Of a DNA stretch of 64,000 bases, positions 54,604 through 63,603 are shown piece by piece. Location: assembly GCF_003217235.1 (NCBI RefSeq), contig NZ_QJTF01000003.1:124001-188000 (forward strand), in the 5' to 3' direction. The notes beneath the pieces are model-generated. The model was not told where the DNA came from. It saw only the letters and a program-made list of their open reading frames with translations, and ran no database searches. The position numbers were made by a program, and so were the translations under genes. Numbering within the stretch: position 1 is the first letter of the stretch; every line of letters begins with the position of its first letter. The stretch comes from Paramesorhizobium leguminum. Lineage in GTDB: Bacteria > Pseudomonadota > Alphaproteobacteria > Rhizobiales > Rhizobiaceae.

Positions 54604-55194
54604 TCAGCGCGTCTCCCGCCAAGGCCCGGCATAGTCGCTGACGATTTGCGCGAGATCCGCGCGCGGGCGCTCCGGCACCTTCATCTCGCAGGAACCGATA
54701 TGCACGAAGCCGGCAACCCGTTCATGGGGAGCGAGGCCCAGCAGCGCCCGTCCCTTCTCGTCCGATGAATACCAGTTGGTGACCCAGTTCGTGGCATAGC
54801 CCAGCGCATTGGCCGCAATGCAAAGGTTCATCGCCGCTGCCCCTGCCGAGAGGAACTGCTCCCATTCCGGAATACGCTCATGCGCAACCGGCGAGGATAT
54901 GACGCCAATGACAAGGGGCGCGCGGGCGAAGCGCTTCAGCTCCTGTTCGCGCCGCGCGTCCGGCAGCGGCCCTTCCCGCTCCTCCGCCAGGGCCGCCAGA
55001 TATTGGCCCACGTCTTCGCGCGCGGCATCGCGATAGATGATGAAGCGCCACGGCGTCAGCCGTCCGTGATCCGGCACACGGGTGGCGGCGCGAATCATCA
55101 ACTCTATGTCGGCATCATCAGGCCCCGGCGCACCGATGGCGGAAATGGGGGTGGAACTGCGCTGAAGCAGGAAATCGAGAATGGGAGACGGCAA
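54604..55194 (-). CDS. Nitroreductase family protein
   Basis: 196 residues from a TTG at 55194 behind AGGAC; an ATG much further upstream is not credible. FMN-dependent fold of the short nitroreductase group: RSSTPISAIGAPGPDDADIE then AATRVPDHGRLTPWRFIIY, and AAAMNLCIAANALGYATNW. May reduce nitro or quinone compounds; the biological substrate is unknown. Co-transcribed with the flavin-reductase-like gene that follows by one base. Confidence 0.88.
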   Translation of the reverse strand: MPSPILDFLLQRSSTPISAIGAPGPDDADIELMIRAATRVPDHGRLTPWRFIIYRDAAREDVGQYLAALAEEREGPLPDARREQELKRFARAPLVIGVISSPVAHERIPEWEQFLSAGAAAMNLCIAANALGYATNWVTNWYSSDEKGRALLGLAPHERVAGFVHIGSCEMKVPERPRADLAQIVSDYAGPWRETR

Positions 55195-55302
55195 GGTTTT
55201 TGTCCTGTTCTTATAGAGCCGGAAAACTGCCCCCCTTATAAAGAGAGTTGCCGGGAAATTCAGCCTTGAAATTGCCACCGGTTTGGGCCCAAAACTTGGG
55301 GC

Positions 55303-56298
55303 ATGGGATTTCTCCGCTTTTCATTTCTGATCCGGCGTCTTGGAAAAGGCGCGGCGTTCTTGCCGCCGGTCGCCGGAACGATCGCGCTCGCCTTCGCGTC
55401 CCCGGGTGTCGCGCAGGAGAAATCACCGGTATCCGGCGTCAAGCTTCCGGGCTTAAGCGAATATGCAAATCCCCAGGCGCCGGAAAACCGCCCCCTTGCC
55501 GATACCTCCGAGCTGATTCTGGAGGCGAAACTCAAGGAAGATGCGTCGGATATCCAGCGCGGCCTCGTCTGGCGGGTTTTCTCGCCCGAGCCGGCGGATG
55601 ATGGGAAACTGAGTCTGATCGCCAGCTCGAAGGGCGGGACAGCCTCGTTTCATCTGCCGGAGGGCAGCTATCTCGTGCATGTCGCCTATGGCCGCGCCGG
55701 CGCTACAAAGCGCATCACCATGCGCAACGGCACCCGGCGCGAGAGCATGGTTCTCGATGCCGGCGGCATGAAGCTCAATGCTGTGTTGCCCGACGGCGGC
55801 AAGATTACGGAAAAGCTTCTGCGCTTCTCGATATATGAGGGCGACGAGGACAATGCCAATGATCGCTCGCTGATCATCCCGAACGTAAAGCCCGACAGTG
55901 TCGTTCGCCTTAACACCGGAACCTATCACGTGGTGTCCAATTACGGCACGGCCAACGCCATCATCCGCGCGGATATTCGCGTCGAAGCAGGCAAGCTGAC
56001 CGAGGCCACGATGGAGCATCGCGCGGCGCTGGTCACCATGAAGCTGGTGCGCGAGCGCGGCGGCGAGGCCATGGCGGATACGTCATGGTCCGTCGTCAAC
56101 GCATCGGGCGATCCGGTCCGCGAAAGCGTGGGCGCCTTTGCCTCGATGGTCCTTGCAGAGGGCGAATATGTCGCCATCGCCAAGAACAAGGACCGCATCT
56201 ACCAGCGCGATTTCAAGGTGGTGTCAGGCAAGGACGAGGAAGTCGAAGTTCTGGCCAATGGCGATTACGATCAGGCCGGTGGCGAAGCGATGGATTAG
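55303..56298 (+). CDS. Secreted β-rich protein of unknown function
   Basis: 331 residues. Signal peptide with a hydrophobic core around residues 20-33 (VAGTIALAFASPGVAQ) and cleavage after VAQ. The mature part is composed of three similar β-sandwich-like segments with recurrent GxYxV patterns (GSYLVHVAYGRA, TGTYHVVSNYGTA, EGEYVAIAKNKD), each ending in a Lys/Glu-rich stretch. This looks like a tandem carboxypeptidase-regulatory or Ig-like fold. No family name is assigned. Convergent with the LytM gene across a heptamer-repeat junction. Confidence 0.82.
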   Translation: MGFLRFSFLIRRLGKGAAFLPPVAGTIALAFASPGVAQEKSPVSGVKLPGLSEYANPQAPENRPLADTSELILEAKLKEDASDIQRGLVWRVFSPEPADDGKLSLIASSKGGTASFHLPEGSYLVHVAYGRAGATKRITMRNGTRRESMVLDAGGMKLNAVLPDGGKITEKLLRFSIYEGDEDNANDRSLIIPNVKPDSVVRLNTGTYHVVSNYGTANAIIRADIRVEAGKLTEATMEHRAALVTMKLVRERGGEAMADTSWSVVNASGDPVRESVGAFASMVLAEGEYVAIAKNKDRIYQRDFKVVSGKDEEVEVLANGDYDQAGGEAMD

Positions 56299-56372
56299 TG
56301 AGCAGTGAGCAGTGAGCAGTGAAAAATTACACAATTCTGCTCACTGCTCACTATTTTCCGCTCACTATTCCA
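56298..56372. repeat. GTGAGCA heptamer repeat, inverted, convergent junction 3
   Basis: Three GTGAGCA units from 56298 (just after the secreted-protein stop) face two perfect TGCTCAC units (56338-56351) and a degenerate third (56361). The LytM gene ends at 56373, right after the array. Confidence 0.9.
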
Positions 56373-57911
56373 TTACGATTCCAGATACTTCGCCGGATTG
56401 ACCGGCGTGGAATTCTTGCGCACCTCGAAATGCAGTTTCGGCGATTTGGCGTTGCCGCTCATGCCGGAACGGGCGACCTCATCGCCACGGCGCACTTTTT
56501 GGCCGCGCTGGACGGTGATCTGGCTGTTGTGCCCATAGACCGTCACCAGACCGTTTTCGTGGCGCACCAATACCGTGTTGCCAAATTCCTTGAGCCCATC
56601 GCCCGCATAGATGACGACGCCGTTTTCCGCCGCCTTCACCGGCGTGCCCTCGGGCACCATGATATCGATGCCGTCATTGACGGCGCCACCCTCTCGCTGG
56701 CCGTAGCTTGAAAGTACCTTGCCACGCACCGGCCACCGCATCTGCGAAATGCCGGTTGCCGACGGCGCGGAGGCAACGTCTGTTTCCGCGTCCTCGATAA
56801 CCTTGCTGCTCGCCTTTGGCGGCGTATAGGGCTTGACGCTCGAAGGCGCGGGCTGCGCCACGGGCGCTGCCGCCGGCGGCGTCGATCCGGTATTCACCTG
56901 ATCGATCTTCGGCGCGGCCGCGACCTGCGTCGCGCCGCCCGAAGCGCCCGGAATGACCAATGCCTGGCCGACACGGATCGTACCATTGGCCAGCCCATTG
57001 GCCTTCTTGATCGCATCGACCGACGCTCCGGTCTTCTGCGATATCCCAAAGAGCGAATCACCGCTCTTCACGGTATAACTGCCCGTCGCCGGAGGCGTCG
57101 TCGTAGCCGGAGCGGTTGTTGCCGAGGCAACGGCGCCCGGCTGCTTTTCCTTGATCGACGGCGTCTGCGGCAGGACGGCTACATCGCTATTGGCGGGACG
57201 CTGCGCCGGAACGCGCGGATTTTGCGGCAGTTGCCCGAGAACCTTTTCCGGCTGCCCCTGTACCGCGCCCTGCCCGGATGTTCGTGTGCCATCGGCGGCA
57301 ATGACGCCACCGCCGGAGGCAACGCCCTGCCCTCCCGGCAGCTTCAGCCGCTGACCGGCCTGGATCTTGTTGGCATCGGTGATACCGTTCGCCTGCATCA
57401 GCGCATTGGGCGACACACCGACGCGATTCGCAATACCGAAAACCGATTCACCGGGTTGCACGATGACTTCACCCGAAGCGCCGCGAACCGGGGCAGGATT
57501 GGCAGCGGCCATCTGCTGCCCCGTCGCGACGGGGCGAACGGCCTGCGGCTCCGCTGCGGCAACCGAAGCCGGCTGGCGCGGCGCGGCAATGGGAGCGGAA
57601 GCAACAGGCGCGGAGGACACGGGCGGAAGGCTGCCACGCTGCACACCCGCACTTCGTATGACAGGCGTGACCGCGGCGCGACTGATCGAGCCGGTATAAT
57701 TCTGATCCACCGCCGGCGCGCGGGAAACCGCCTGCGGATAAGGCTGCGCCGCCGGGCGCCTCACGGTCGACCGCTGGGTCGATCCCGTCGCGAGGCCATC
57801 GGTGAAACGCATCACGTCGGCGCTGCAACCAGCGCCGAACCCCGCGATCAAAACGATCGCAGCGGTCCGCAAAAGCCGTCGGGACGTCTGGTCCATAACC
57901 CTGAAACGCAT
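56373..57911 (-). CDS. nlpD: LysM/LytM lipoprotein, NlpD-like, degenerate peptidase domain
   Basis: 512 residues from the ATG at 57911 (57896 is an alternative). A lipoprotein signal ends in GAGC near residue 29. Two LysM domains (about 150-200 and 275-325) and a C-terminal LytM/M23 domain with GNTVLVRHENGLVTVYGHNS and LHFEVRKNST follow. The first metal-binding His is missing: GGAVNDGIDIMVPEG lacks the usual HxGxD. This matches NlpD/EnvC-type domains that activate amidases without hydrolysing peptidoglycan. Pro/Ala linkers separate domains. Confidence 0.88.
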   Translation of the reverse strand: MRFRVMDQTSRRLLRTAAIVLIAGFGAGCSADVMRFTDGLATGSTQRSTVRRPAAQPYPQAVSRAPAVDQNYTGSISRAAVTPVIRSAGVQRGSLPPVSSAPVASAPIAAPRQPASVAAAEPQAVRPVATGQQMAAANPAPVRGASGEVIVQPGESVFGIANRVGVSPNALMQANGITDANKIQAGQRLKLPGGQGVASGGGVIAADGTRTSGQGAVQGQPEKVLGQLPQNPRVPAQRPANSDVAVLPQTPSIKEKQPGAVASATTAPATTTPPATGSYTVKSGDSLFGISQKTGASVDAIKKANGLANGTIRVGQALVIPGASGGATQVAAAPKIDQVNTGSTPPAAAPVAQPAPSSVKPYTPPKASSKVIEDAETDVASAPSATGISQMRWPVRGKVLSSYGQREGGAVNDGIDIMVPEGTPVKAAENGVVIYAGDGLKEFGNTVLVRHENGLVTVYGHNSQITVQRGQKVRRGDEVARSGMSGNAKSPKLHFEVRKNSTPVNPAKYLES

Positions 57912-58036
57912 GTTCAACCCGTCCATACTCAGTACTCGAAGCATGGGTGAATTAAAGCGCGTTAATCTTACCTGCGGGTTAAAGCGGTTCGATCTTTATT
58001 AGAAATATTCACCATACGGATACCGTACGACGAAAT

Positions 58037-58690
58037 TCAAAGGACGGAAGCAACCCCTTCGATGAAGGGCTGGTAGCGCACGAGCATCAGATCTTCGCGC
58101 TCGAAACGGCTGCCGGTCTTGGCAAGGCGTGCGACGACTTGGCTCCCATCTCCCGGGCCGATGGGCGCGACCATCACGCCATTGCTGGCAATCAAATCGA
58201 CGAAATGGCGCGGCAAACTCTCGAAGGCCGGCCAGACAATGATCCGGTCGAAAGGGCCGCCACCCGGCGGCCCATGCCGTCCGTCCACATGCTTGACCAG
58301 CACGTTGTCGATCTTGAGCGCCTGCAGGCGCTGGCGCGCCTGTTCCACAAGCGTCTTGTAGCGCTCGATAGTCGTGACGCGCCCGCCGAGCTTGCCCATG
58401 ATACAGGCGGTGAAACCGGAGCCGGTGCCGATTTCCAGCACGCGGTGCCCTTCCTCGACCCCCAGCGCCGAAATCATCCGCGCCTGATCGTCGATCCCTT
58501 CGATATATTCCCCGCAATCGAGCGGTATCGTGCTATTCTTGTAGGCGATGTCAGCCCATACCGGATTGACGAAACCGCGCCGGGGCGTCGCTTCGATGGC
58601 GCTGAAGAGCCGCTGGTCGTTCATCCCGCGCCCGCGCATCCGCAGCACGAAAGCGGCAAACTCCTCGCGCTCCGTCAGCTTTGGCATCAT
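58037..58690 (-). CDS. pcm: Protein-L-isoaspartate O-methyltransferase
   Basis: 217 residues. Repairs isoaspartyl residues using S-adenosylmethionine. SAM-binding motif [10 protein letters not shown] with the following [14 protein letters not shown], then the PCMT signature in [20 protein letters not shown] and [12 protein letters not shown]. The ATG overlaps the serS stop codon by 4 nt (ATGA), so the two are co-transcribed. Confidence 0.94.
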   Translation of the reverse strand: MMPKLTEREEFAAFVLRMRGRGMNDQRLFSAIEATPRRGFVNPVWADIAYKNSTIPLDCGEYIEGIDDQARMISALGVEEGHRVLEIGTGSGFTACIMGKLGGRVTTIERYKTLVEQARQRLQALKIDNVLVKHVDGRHGPPGGGPFDRIIVWPAFESLPRHFVDLIASNGVMVAPIGPGDGSQVVARLAKTGSRFEREDLMLVRYQPFIEGVASVL

Positions 58691-59967
58691 GCGGCTTCGA
58701 TCCTCGTGAGGCCGCCCATATAGGGGAGCAACGCATCGGGAACGGTCACGCTGCCATCCGCTTCCTGGTAATTCTCCATGACCGCGATCAGCGCCCGGCC
58801 GACCGCCACGCCCGAACCGTTCAGCGTGTGGACAAAGCGCGTCGCCTTCTCGCCTTCCGGGCGATAGCGCGCATTCATCCGCCGTCCCTGGAAATCACCG
58901 CAGACCGAGCAGCTCGAAATCTCACGCCATGCCTTCTGACCCGGCAGCCAGACCTCGATGTCGTAGGTCTTGCGCGCGCCGAAGCCCATGTCGCCGGTGC
59001 ACAGCACCACGGTGCGGAACGGCAGGCCCAGACGCTTCAACACCTCTTCGGCGCAGGCCGTCATCCGCTCATGCTCGGCAATCGCGCTCTCGGCATCGGT
59101 GATCGATACCATCTCGACCTTGTAGAACTGGTGCTGCCGCAACATGCCGCGCGTATCGCGCCCCGCCGAACCGGCCTCGGAGCGGAAGCACGGCGTCAGC
59201 GCCGCCATACGGATCGGCAGCTCTTTCAGATCAACGATTTCATCGCGCACCAGATTGGTCAGCGGCACTTCGGCGGTTGGAATCAACCAGCGCCCGTCGG
59301 TGGTGCGGAACGAATCCTCAGTGAACTTCGGCAACTGGCCCGTGCCGAACATGGTGGCGTCATTGACCAAGAGCGGTGCCACCACCTCCATATAGCCATG
59401 CTCGCCTGTATGTAGGTCGAGCATGAACTGACCCAGCGCGCGTTCAAGCCGCGCGAGCCGGTTCTTGAGCACCGTGAACCGGCTGCCCGAAATCTTGGCG
59501 GCCCGTTCGAAATCCATGAAGCCCAGGGCCTCGCCGATTTCGAAATGCTCCTTCGGCTCGAAAGAGAAATTACGGATATTGCCGACGCGCCGGACCTCGA
59601 CATTATCCGCCTCGTCCTTACCGACGGGCACATCGTCAAGCGGCAGATTGGGAATGACGGCAAGCGCGTCCGTCAATTCCTTGTCGAGACGGCGCTCTTC
59701 TTCCTCCGCCAGCTGCAGGAAGCCCTTAAGTTCAGCCACCTCAGCTTTCAGCTTCTCGGCGGTAGCGCTGTCCTTCCCAGCCATCGCCTTGCCGATTTCC
59801 TTCGATACCGCATTGCGGCGCTCCTGCGCCTCCTGCACCCGGCCGATATGCTGGCGCCGCTTTTCGTCAAGCGCGATCAGCCCGGCGGACAATGGCGCAA
59901 CGCCACGCTTCGCTAGAGCCTCATCCAACGCTTCGGGGTTTTCGCGTATCCATTTGATATCAAGCAT
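58687..59967 (-). CDS. serS: Seryl-tRNA synthetase
   Basis: 426 residues from the ATG at 59967. Class II synthetase with the N-terminal coiled-coil arm ([13 protein letters not shown]-type start and [17 protein letters not shown]), motif 2 in [18 protein letters not shown] and motif 3 in [20 protein letters not shown]. Length is normal. Followed directly by pcm; preceded by tatC after an 81-nt gap. Confidence 0.96.
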   Translation of the reverse strand: MLDIKWIRENPEALDEALAKRGVAPLSAGLIALDEKRRQHIGRVQEAQERRNAVSKEIGKAMAGKDSATAEKLKAEVAELKGFLQLAEEEERRLDKELTDALAVIPNLPLDDVPVGKDEADNVEVRRVGNIRNFSFEPKEHFEIGEALGFMDFERAAKISGSRFTVLKNRLARLERALGQFMLDLHTGEHGYMEVVAPLLVNDATMFGTGQLPKFTEDSFRTTDGRWLIPTAEVPLTNLVRDEIVDLKELPIRMAALTPCFRSEAGSAGRDTRGMLRQHQFYKVEMVSITDAESAIAEHERMTACAEEVLKRLGLPFRTVVLCTGDMGFGARKTYDIEVWLPGQKAWREISSCSVCGDFQGRRMNARYRPEGEKATRFVHTLNGSGVAVGRALIAVMENYQEADGSVTVPDALLPYMGGLTRIEAA

Positions 59968-60048
59968 GAGAATCGCCGTAAATGAATGAACTGAAAGGAG
60001 GATGCCGGACGAAACCGGCAACCTGAACATCGGAGACGACGCAATCAA

Positions 60049-60873
60049 TCAGGAGACGGGGAGATTGTCCGATTCCGATTTCTCAGCTTCGGCCTGTTCC
60101 CGCTTCCGCTCGATCAGTCGCGCCAACCAGATGGAAATCTCGTAGAGAAGGATGGTTGGCAAGGCAAGGCCGATCTGGCTCGTCGGGTCCGGCGGCGTCA
60201 GAACGGCGGCCACCACGAAGGCGAGAACGATGGCGTATTTGCGCTTCTCTTTAAGCGCCTGAGAGCTGACGAGACCAGCGCGGGCGAGCAGCGAGGTGAC
60301 GACCGGAAGCTGGAACACGAGGCCGAAGGCGAAGATCAGCGTCATGATCAGGCTGAGATATTCCGACACTTTCGGCAGAAGCGAGATCTGCACCTCGCCC
60401 GCCCCACCGGTCTGCTGCATGGCGAGGAAGAACCACATCACCATCGGCGTGAAGAAGAAATAGACCAGCGCACCGCCCATCAGGAAAAGGACGGGCGAAG
60501 CGATCAGGAAGGGCAGGAACGCCATACGCTCATGCCGATAAAGCCCCGGCGCAACGAATTTGTAGATTTGTGACGCGATAACGGGAAAAGCGAGCACGAC
60601 CCCGCCGAACATCGCCACCTTCACCTGCGTGAAAAAGAATTCCTGCGGCGCGGTATAGATGAGTTCGGCCTTGGACGCATCCATGCCGGCCCAGGCGATT
60701 GCCCATTGATAGGGAACGACCAGGAAATTGAAGAGGTGCTTGGCGAAGGCGAAGCAAAGGATGAAAGCCAGGAAGAACGCCAGAATCGCCCAGATCAGGC
60801 GCCTGCGCAATTCGATCAGATGCTCGATCAGCGGCGCAGCGGTTTGCTCGATTTTTTCGTCTTCGATACTCAC
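60049..60873 (-). CDS. tatC: Twin-arginine translocase subunit TatC
   Basis: 274 residues with six membrane helices. Recognises the twin-Arg signal peptides of folded exported proteins (the window encodes one, at 13728). N-terminal LIEHLIELRRRLIWAILAFF and the conserved Glu near EFFFTQVKVA are in place. The start overlaps the tatB stop by 4 nt. Confidence 0.95.
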   Translation of the reverse strand: MSIEDEKIEQTAAPLIEHLIELRRRLIWAILAFFLAFILCFAFAKHLFNFLVVPYQWAIAWAGMDASKAELIYTAPQEFFFTQVKVAMFGGVVLAFPVIASQIYKFVAPGLYRHERMAFLPFLIASPVLFLMGGALVYFFFTPMVMWFFLAMQQTGGAGEVQISLLPKVSEYLSLIMTLIFAFGLVFQLPVVTSLLARAGLVSSQALKEKRKYAIVLAFVVAAVLTPPDPTSQIGLALPTILLYEISIWLARLIERKREQAEAEKSESDNLPVS

Positions 60874-61397
60874 GCTTCCGGCCCGTCCGCTTTTATTTTT
60901 GCCTTACGTTTTTTCACCGGCGCCACCGGCTTTTCCGCCGCGACCGGCTCGGCTGCAACCACGGGCGCGGCGATTGCCGTTATCTCCGGTGCGGTGATTG
61001 CCGTCGTCGGCGCGGCGACGGGGGGTGCGGGCTCAGGCGGCGGCGGTGAATCCGCCATTTCCGGCGGCGGCGGTGGAACCAGAGTCGATTCCGCAAGCGC
61101 CGCCTTGTTCAGGCTCAGGCGCAATTCCTCCCCGGCGGAGCGGATTGGATCGAACACTTTGCGAATATCCGTGCGCGGATCAAGACGACGGGCATCATCG
61201 ATAACGCCCTTTACGTCCTCCAGCTCGGTCTCCCGCAATGCCTCGTCGAACTGGCGGCGAAACTCATCCGCCGTCTTGCGCATCCGCGCCGTCGCCTTGC
61301 CGAAGGCGCGGAGCATCTTGGGCAAGTCTTTCGGCCCGACGACCACGATGATAACGATCGCGATCACCAGTATCTCCGACCAACCGACGTCAAGCAT
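60870..61397 (-). CDS. tatB: Twin-arginine translocase subunit TatB
   Basis: 175 residues. MLDVGWSEILVIAIVIIVVV is the typical single membrane segment followed by the hinge GPKDLPKMLR and an amphipathic helix, then a long Pro/Ala-rich tail. Same strand as tatA and tatC. Confidence 0.94.
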   Translation of the reverse strand: MLDVGWSEILVIAIVIIVVVGPKDLPKMLRAFGKATARMRKTADEFRRQFDEALRETELEDVKGVIDDARRLDPRTDIRKVFDPIRSAGEELRLSLNKAALAESTLVPPPPPEMADSPPPPEPAPPVAAPTTAITAPEITAIAAPVVAAEPVAAEKPVAPVKKRKAKIKADGPEA

Positions 61398-61421
61398 GAT
61401 ATCTGGGCTCCATCCGCATCA

Positions 61422-61491
61422 AGCATGATCCCGAACCGAAGGTCAGCGCCAGCAAAAAGTTGGCTAGCTTTTCGGACAAGATCATGCGACC
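61422..61491. repeat. Dispersed GCATGATC repeat, copy 4
   Basis: AGCATGATCCCGAACC at the left and TTTTCGGACAAGATCATGCG at the right, between tatB and tatA. It is the closest relative of copy 1 (17643) and carries the same AAxxxTxAGCTTTTCGGACAA middle. Confidence 0.85.
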
Positions 61492-61516
61492 AAAAAAGAG
61501 ACGCTCGAAACCTTGA

Positions 61517-61747
61517 TCAGGATTTCGAGGTCTTCTTCACGTTGACGGAAGAAACCGGCTGTTCAGGATTGTTATCGATGGTCTTGGCGGCGTCAGCTTC
61601 GGCCTCGTCACCTTCCGACATACCCTGCTTGAAGTTCTTGATGCCCTTGGCCACATCGCCCATCAATTCGGGAATTTTGCCGCGACCGAACAGCAAAAGC
61701 ACGACGGCGAGCACGATCAGCCAGTGCCAGATTGAAAAACTGCCCAT
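61517..61747 (-). CDS. tatA: Twin-arginine translocase subunit TatA
   Basis: 76 residues from the ATG at 61747. [20 protein letters not shown] is the membrane segment, followed by [20 protein letters not shown] and a short acidic tail. Forms the pore of the Tat pathway. Separated from tatB by a GCATGATC repeat. The 231-nt gap upstream to scpB holds no gene that I can see. Confidence 0.95.
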   Translation of the reverse strand: MGSFSIWHWLIVLAVVLLLFGRGKIPELMGDVAKGIKNFKQGMSEGDEAEADAAKTIDNNPEQPVSSVNVKKTSKS

Positions 61748-61978
61748 AACTTTCCTCTTGGTTGGCCGGATGCTGAAGAGGGATTCCAGCCTGTTTAAAG
61801 ATATGTTCCCAACATATCCGGCCCCATGTAAGCTTTTTCTCCGCACGTTTCAAACAGAACCATGCCGTATTGGCTCACGCGCAGAAAACTTTTCCGGGAT
61901 ATTTCGCCTCGTACCGCTGGAATTTGCCAAAACTAACCGGAACGAGCTTGAACAGCTTCTCCTCCGGCACAGAAAAGG

Positions 61979-62734
61979 CTATTCCTCCACCCTCGGCGTA
62001 AGCAGCCCCAGTTCCTCCAGATCGAGATCGGTAAGCGCCAGTTCCTCCAGATCGATCTCGGTGAGCGGCTCCTCATCTCCCGTCAGTTCATCATGGTCGA
62101 TCGAAGGTATCGGAACGGAGAAATGGGGCGGCATCCGCGCTGAGAGAAGCCCTGCCCCGCGCAGCTCTTCCATCCCCGGCAGGTCGCGGATATCGGGCAG
62201 CCCGAAATGGTCGAGGAAGCTCTCCGTCGTGCCATAGGTGACGGGTCGCCCCGGCACACGGCGGCGACCGCGCATCTTGACCCACCCCGTTTCCATGAGC
62301 ACATCGAGCGTTCCCTTCGATGTCTCGACGCCGCGAATGTCCTCCATCTCAGCGCGCGTCACCGGCTGATGATAAGCGATGATGGCAAGCACCTCGAGCG
62401 CCGCGCGCGACAGTTTTTTCTGCTGCACCGCCTCGCGGTTCATCAGGAAAGCCAGGTCCGGCGCGGTGCGGAAGGCCCAGGCGTCGCCCGTGCGCACCAG
62501 ATTAATGCCGCGCCGCTGATAGTCGGTAAGCAGGATTTTAAGAACGGCGGAAATATCGATATTCGACGGCAGCCGTTCCCTGAGCGCCCGCTCCGTCACC
62601 GGCTCAGCCGAAGCGAAGATCAGCGCCTCGGCCATGCGCACGGCTTCCCGGAGCGCCAGCCTCGCCATGCCCTCTCTCTGGGCCTCATCCGGCTCCATAC
62701 CGGGCAAGGACATGACATTGGCGTTCTCAGACAT
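61979..62734 (-). CDS. scpB: Segregation and condensation protein B
   Basis: 251 residues from the ATG at 62734; the first ORF Met is seven codons further upstream. Winged-helix protein of the bacterial condensin with EALIFASAEPVTERALRERL and a KKLSRAALEVLAIIAYHQPV region, then GRPVTYGTTESFLDHFGLPD. An acidic tail of about 50 residues is longer than in many relatives. Start overlaps the end of scpA by 8 nt. Confidence 0.94.
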   Translation of the reverse strand: MSENANVMSLPGMEPDEAQREGMARLALREAVRMAEALIFASAEPVTERALRERLPSNIDISAVLKILLTDYQRRGINLVRTGDAWAFRTAPDLAFLMNREAVQQKKLSRAALEVLAIIAYHQPVTRAEMEDIRGVETSKGTLDVLMETGWVKMRGRRRVPGRPVTYGTTESFLDHFGLPDIRDLPGMEELRGAGLLSARMPPHFSVPIPSIDHDELTGDEEPLTEIDLEELALTDLDLEELGLLTPRVEE

Positions 62735-63581
62735 CGCCGGCCGTCTCCTCATCAAGCGAGGCGCCCGGTTTCACGCGCATGTAAAGCGGACTAAAAGGCT
62801 GCTCCTGGCGAATTTCAATTTTCCCCTCGCGTACGAGTTCGAGGCTCGCCGCAAAGGAACTGGCAAGAGCGGTGGCCCGTTCACGCGCGGATGGAATGAA
62901 GGCGATCAGGAATTGGTCAAGCGCCGTCCAGTCATTCATCTCGCCCAGCATCCGCCTCAGGATGACACGCGCTTCCTTCAACGACCAGACGCTGCGCTGT
63001 GCAATCTCGACGCGGGAGACAGCCTGCCGCTGGCGTTGTGTCGCATAGGCGCTCAGGAGATCGTAGAGCGTGGCGGAAAACCGGTTTTTCTTTTCCACCA
63101 CCACAATTTCAGGCATTCCCCGGGCAAAGACATCGCGTCCAAGCCGGTTACGGTTGACAAGCTTGCTGGCCGCTTCCCGCATCGCCTCCAGGCGCTTGAG
63201 GCGAAATTGCAGTACCGCCACCAGTTCCTCGCCGCTCTCGCCCTCGTCTCCGGGTACCTTCGGGATCAGAAGTTTCGATTTGAGGTAAGCGAGCCAGGCC
63301 GCCATGACGAGGTAGTCAGCCGCCATCTCCAGCCGCAAGACGCGTGCCTGCTCGATGAACCGCAGATATTGCTCCGCGAGTGCCAGCACCGAGATGCGCG
63401 CCATGTCGACGCGCTGGCTTCGCGCCAGATGGAGCAACAGATCGAGTGGGCCTTCAAAACCCTGAACGTCGATGACAAGAGCCGGTCCGTCCTCTGCGCG
63501 GGGCGAATCCGTCTGCCACAGCGCCTCCATGGGGGCCGCCGCATCATCTCTGCCCGTGGTTCTCGCGCTCTTCGCAGCCAC
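62727..63581 (-). CDS. scpA: Segregation and condensation protein A
   Basis: 284 residues. Kleisin-type partner of SMC and ScpB in chromosome condensation. FEGPLDLLLHLARSQRVDMA near the N-terminus, then LRLEMAADYLVMAAWLAYLK, is diagnostic. An N-terminal extension of about 35 residues is unusual in length but the later start at VIDVQGF has no obvious ribosome site. Precedes scpB with an 8-nt overlap. Confidence 0.93.
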   Translation of the reverse strand: MAAKSARTTGRDDAAAPMEALWQTDSPRAEDGPALVIDVQGFEGPLDLLLHLARSQRVDMARISVLALAEQYLRFIEQARVLRLEMAADYLVMAAWLAYLKSKLLIPKVPGDEGESGEELVAVLQFRLKRLEAMREAASKLVNRNRLGRDVFARGMPEIVVVEKKNRFSATLYDLLSAYATQRQRQAVSRVEIAQRSVWSLKEARVILRRMLGEMNDWTALDQFLIAFIPSARERATALASSFAASLELVREGKIEIRQEQPFSPLYMRVKPGASLDEETAGDV

Positions 63582-63603
63582 GCACCATCATCCTTTGAAC
63601 CGG

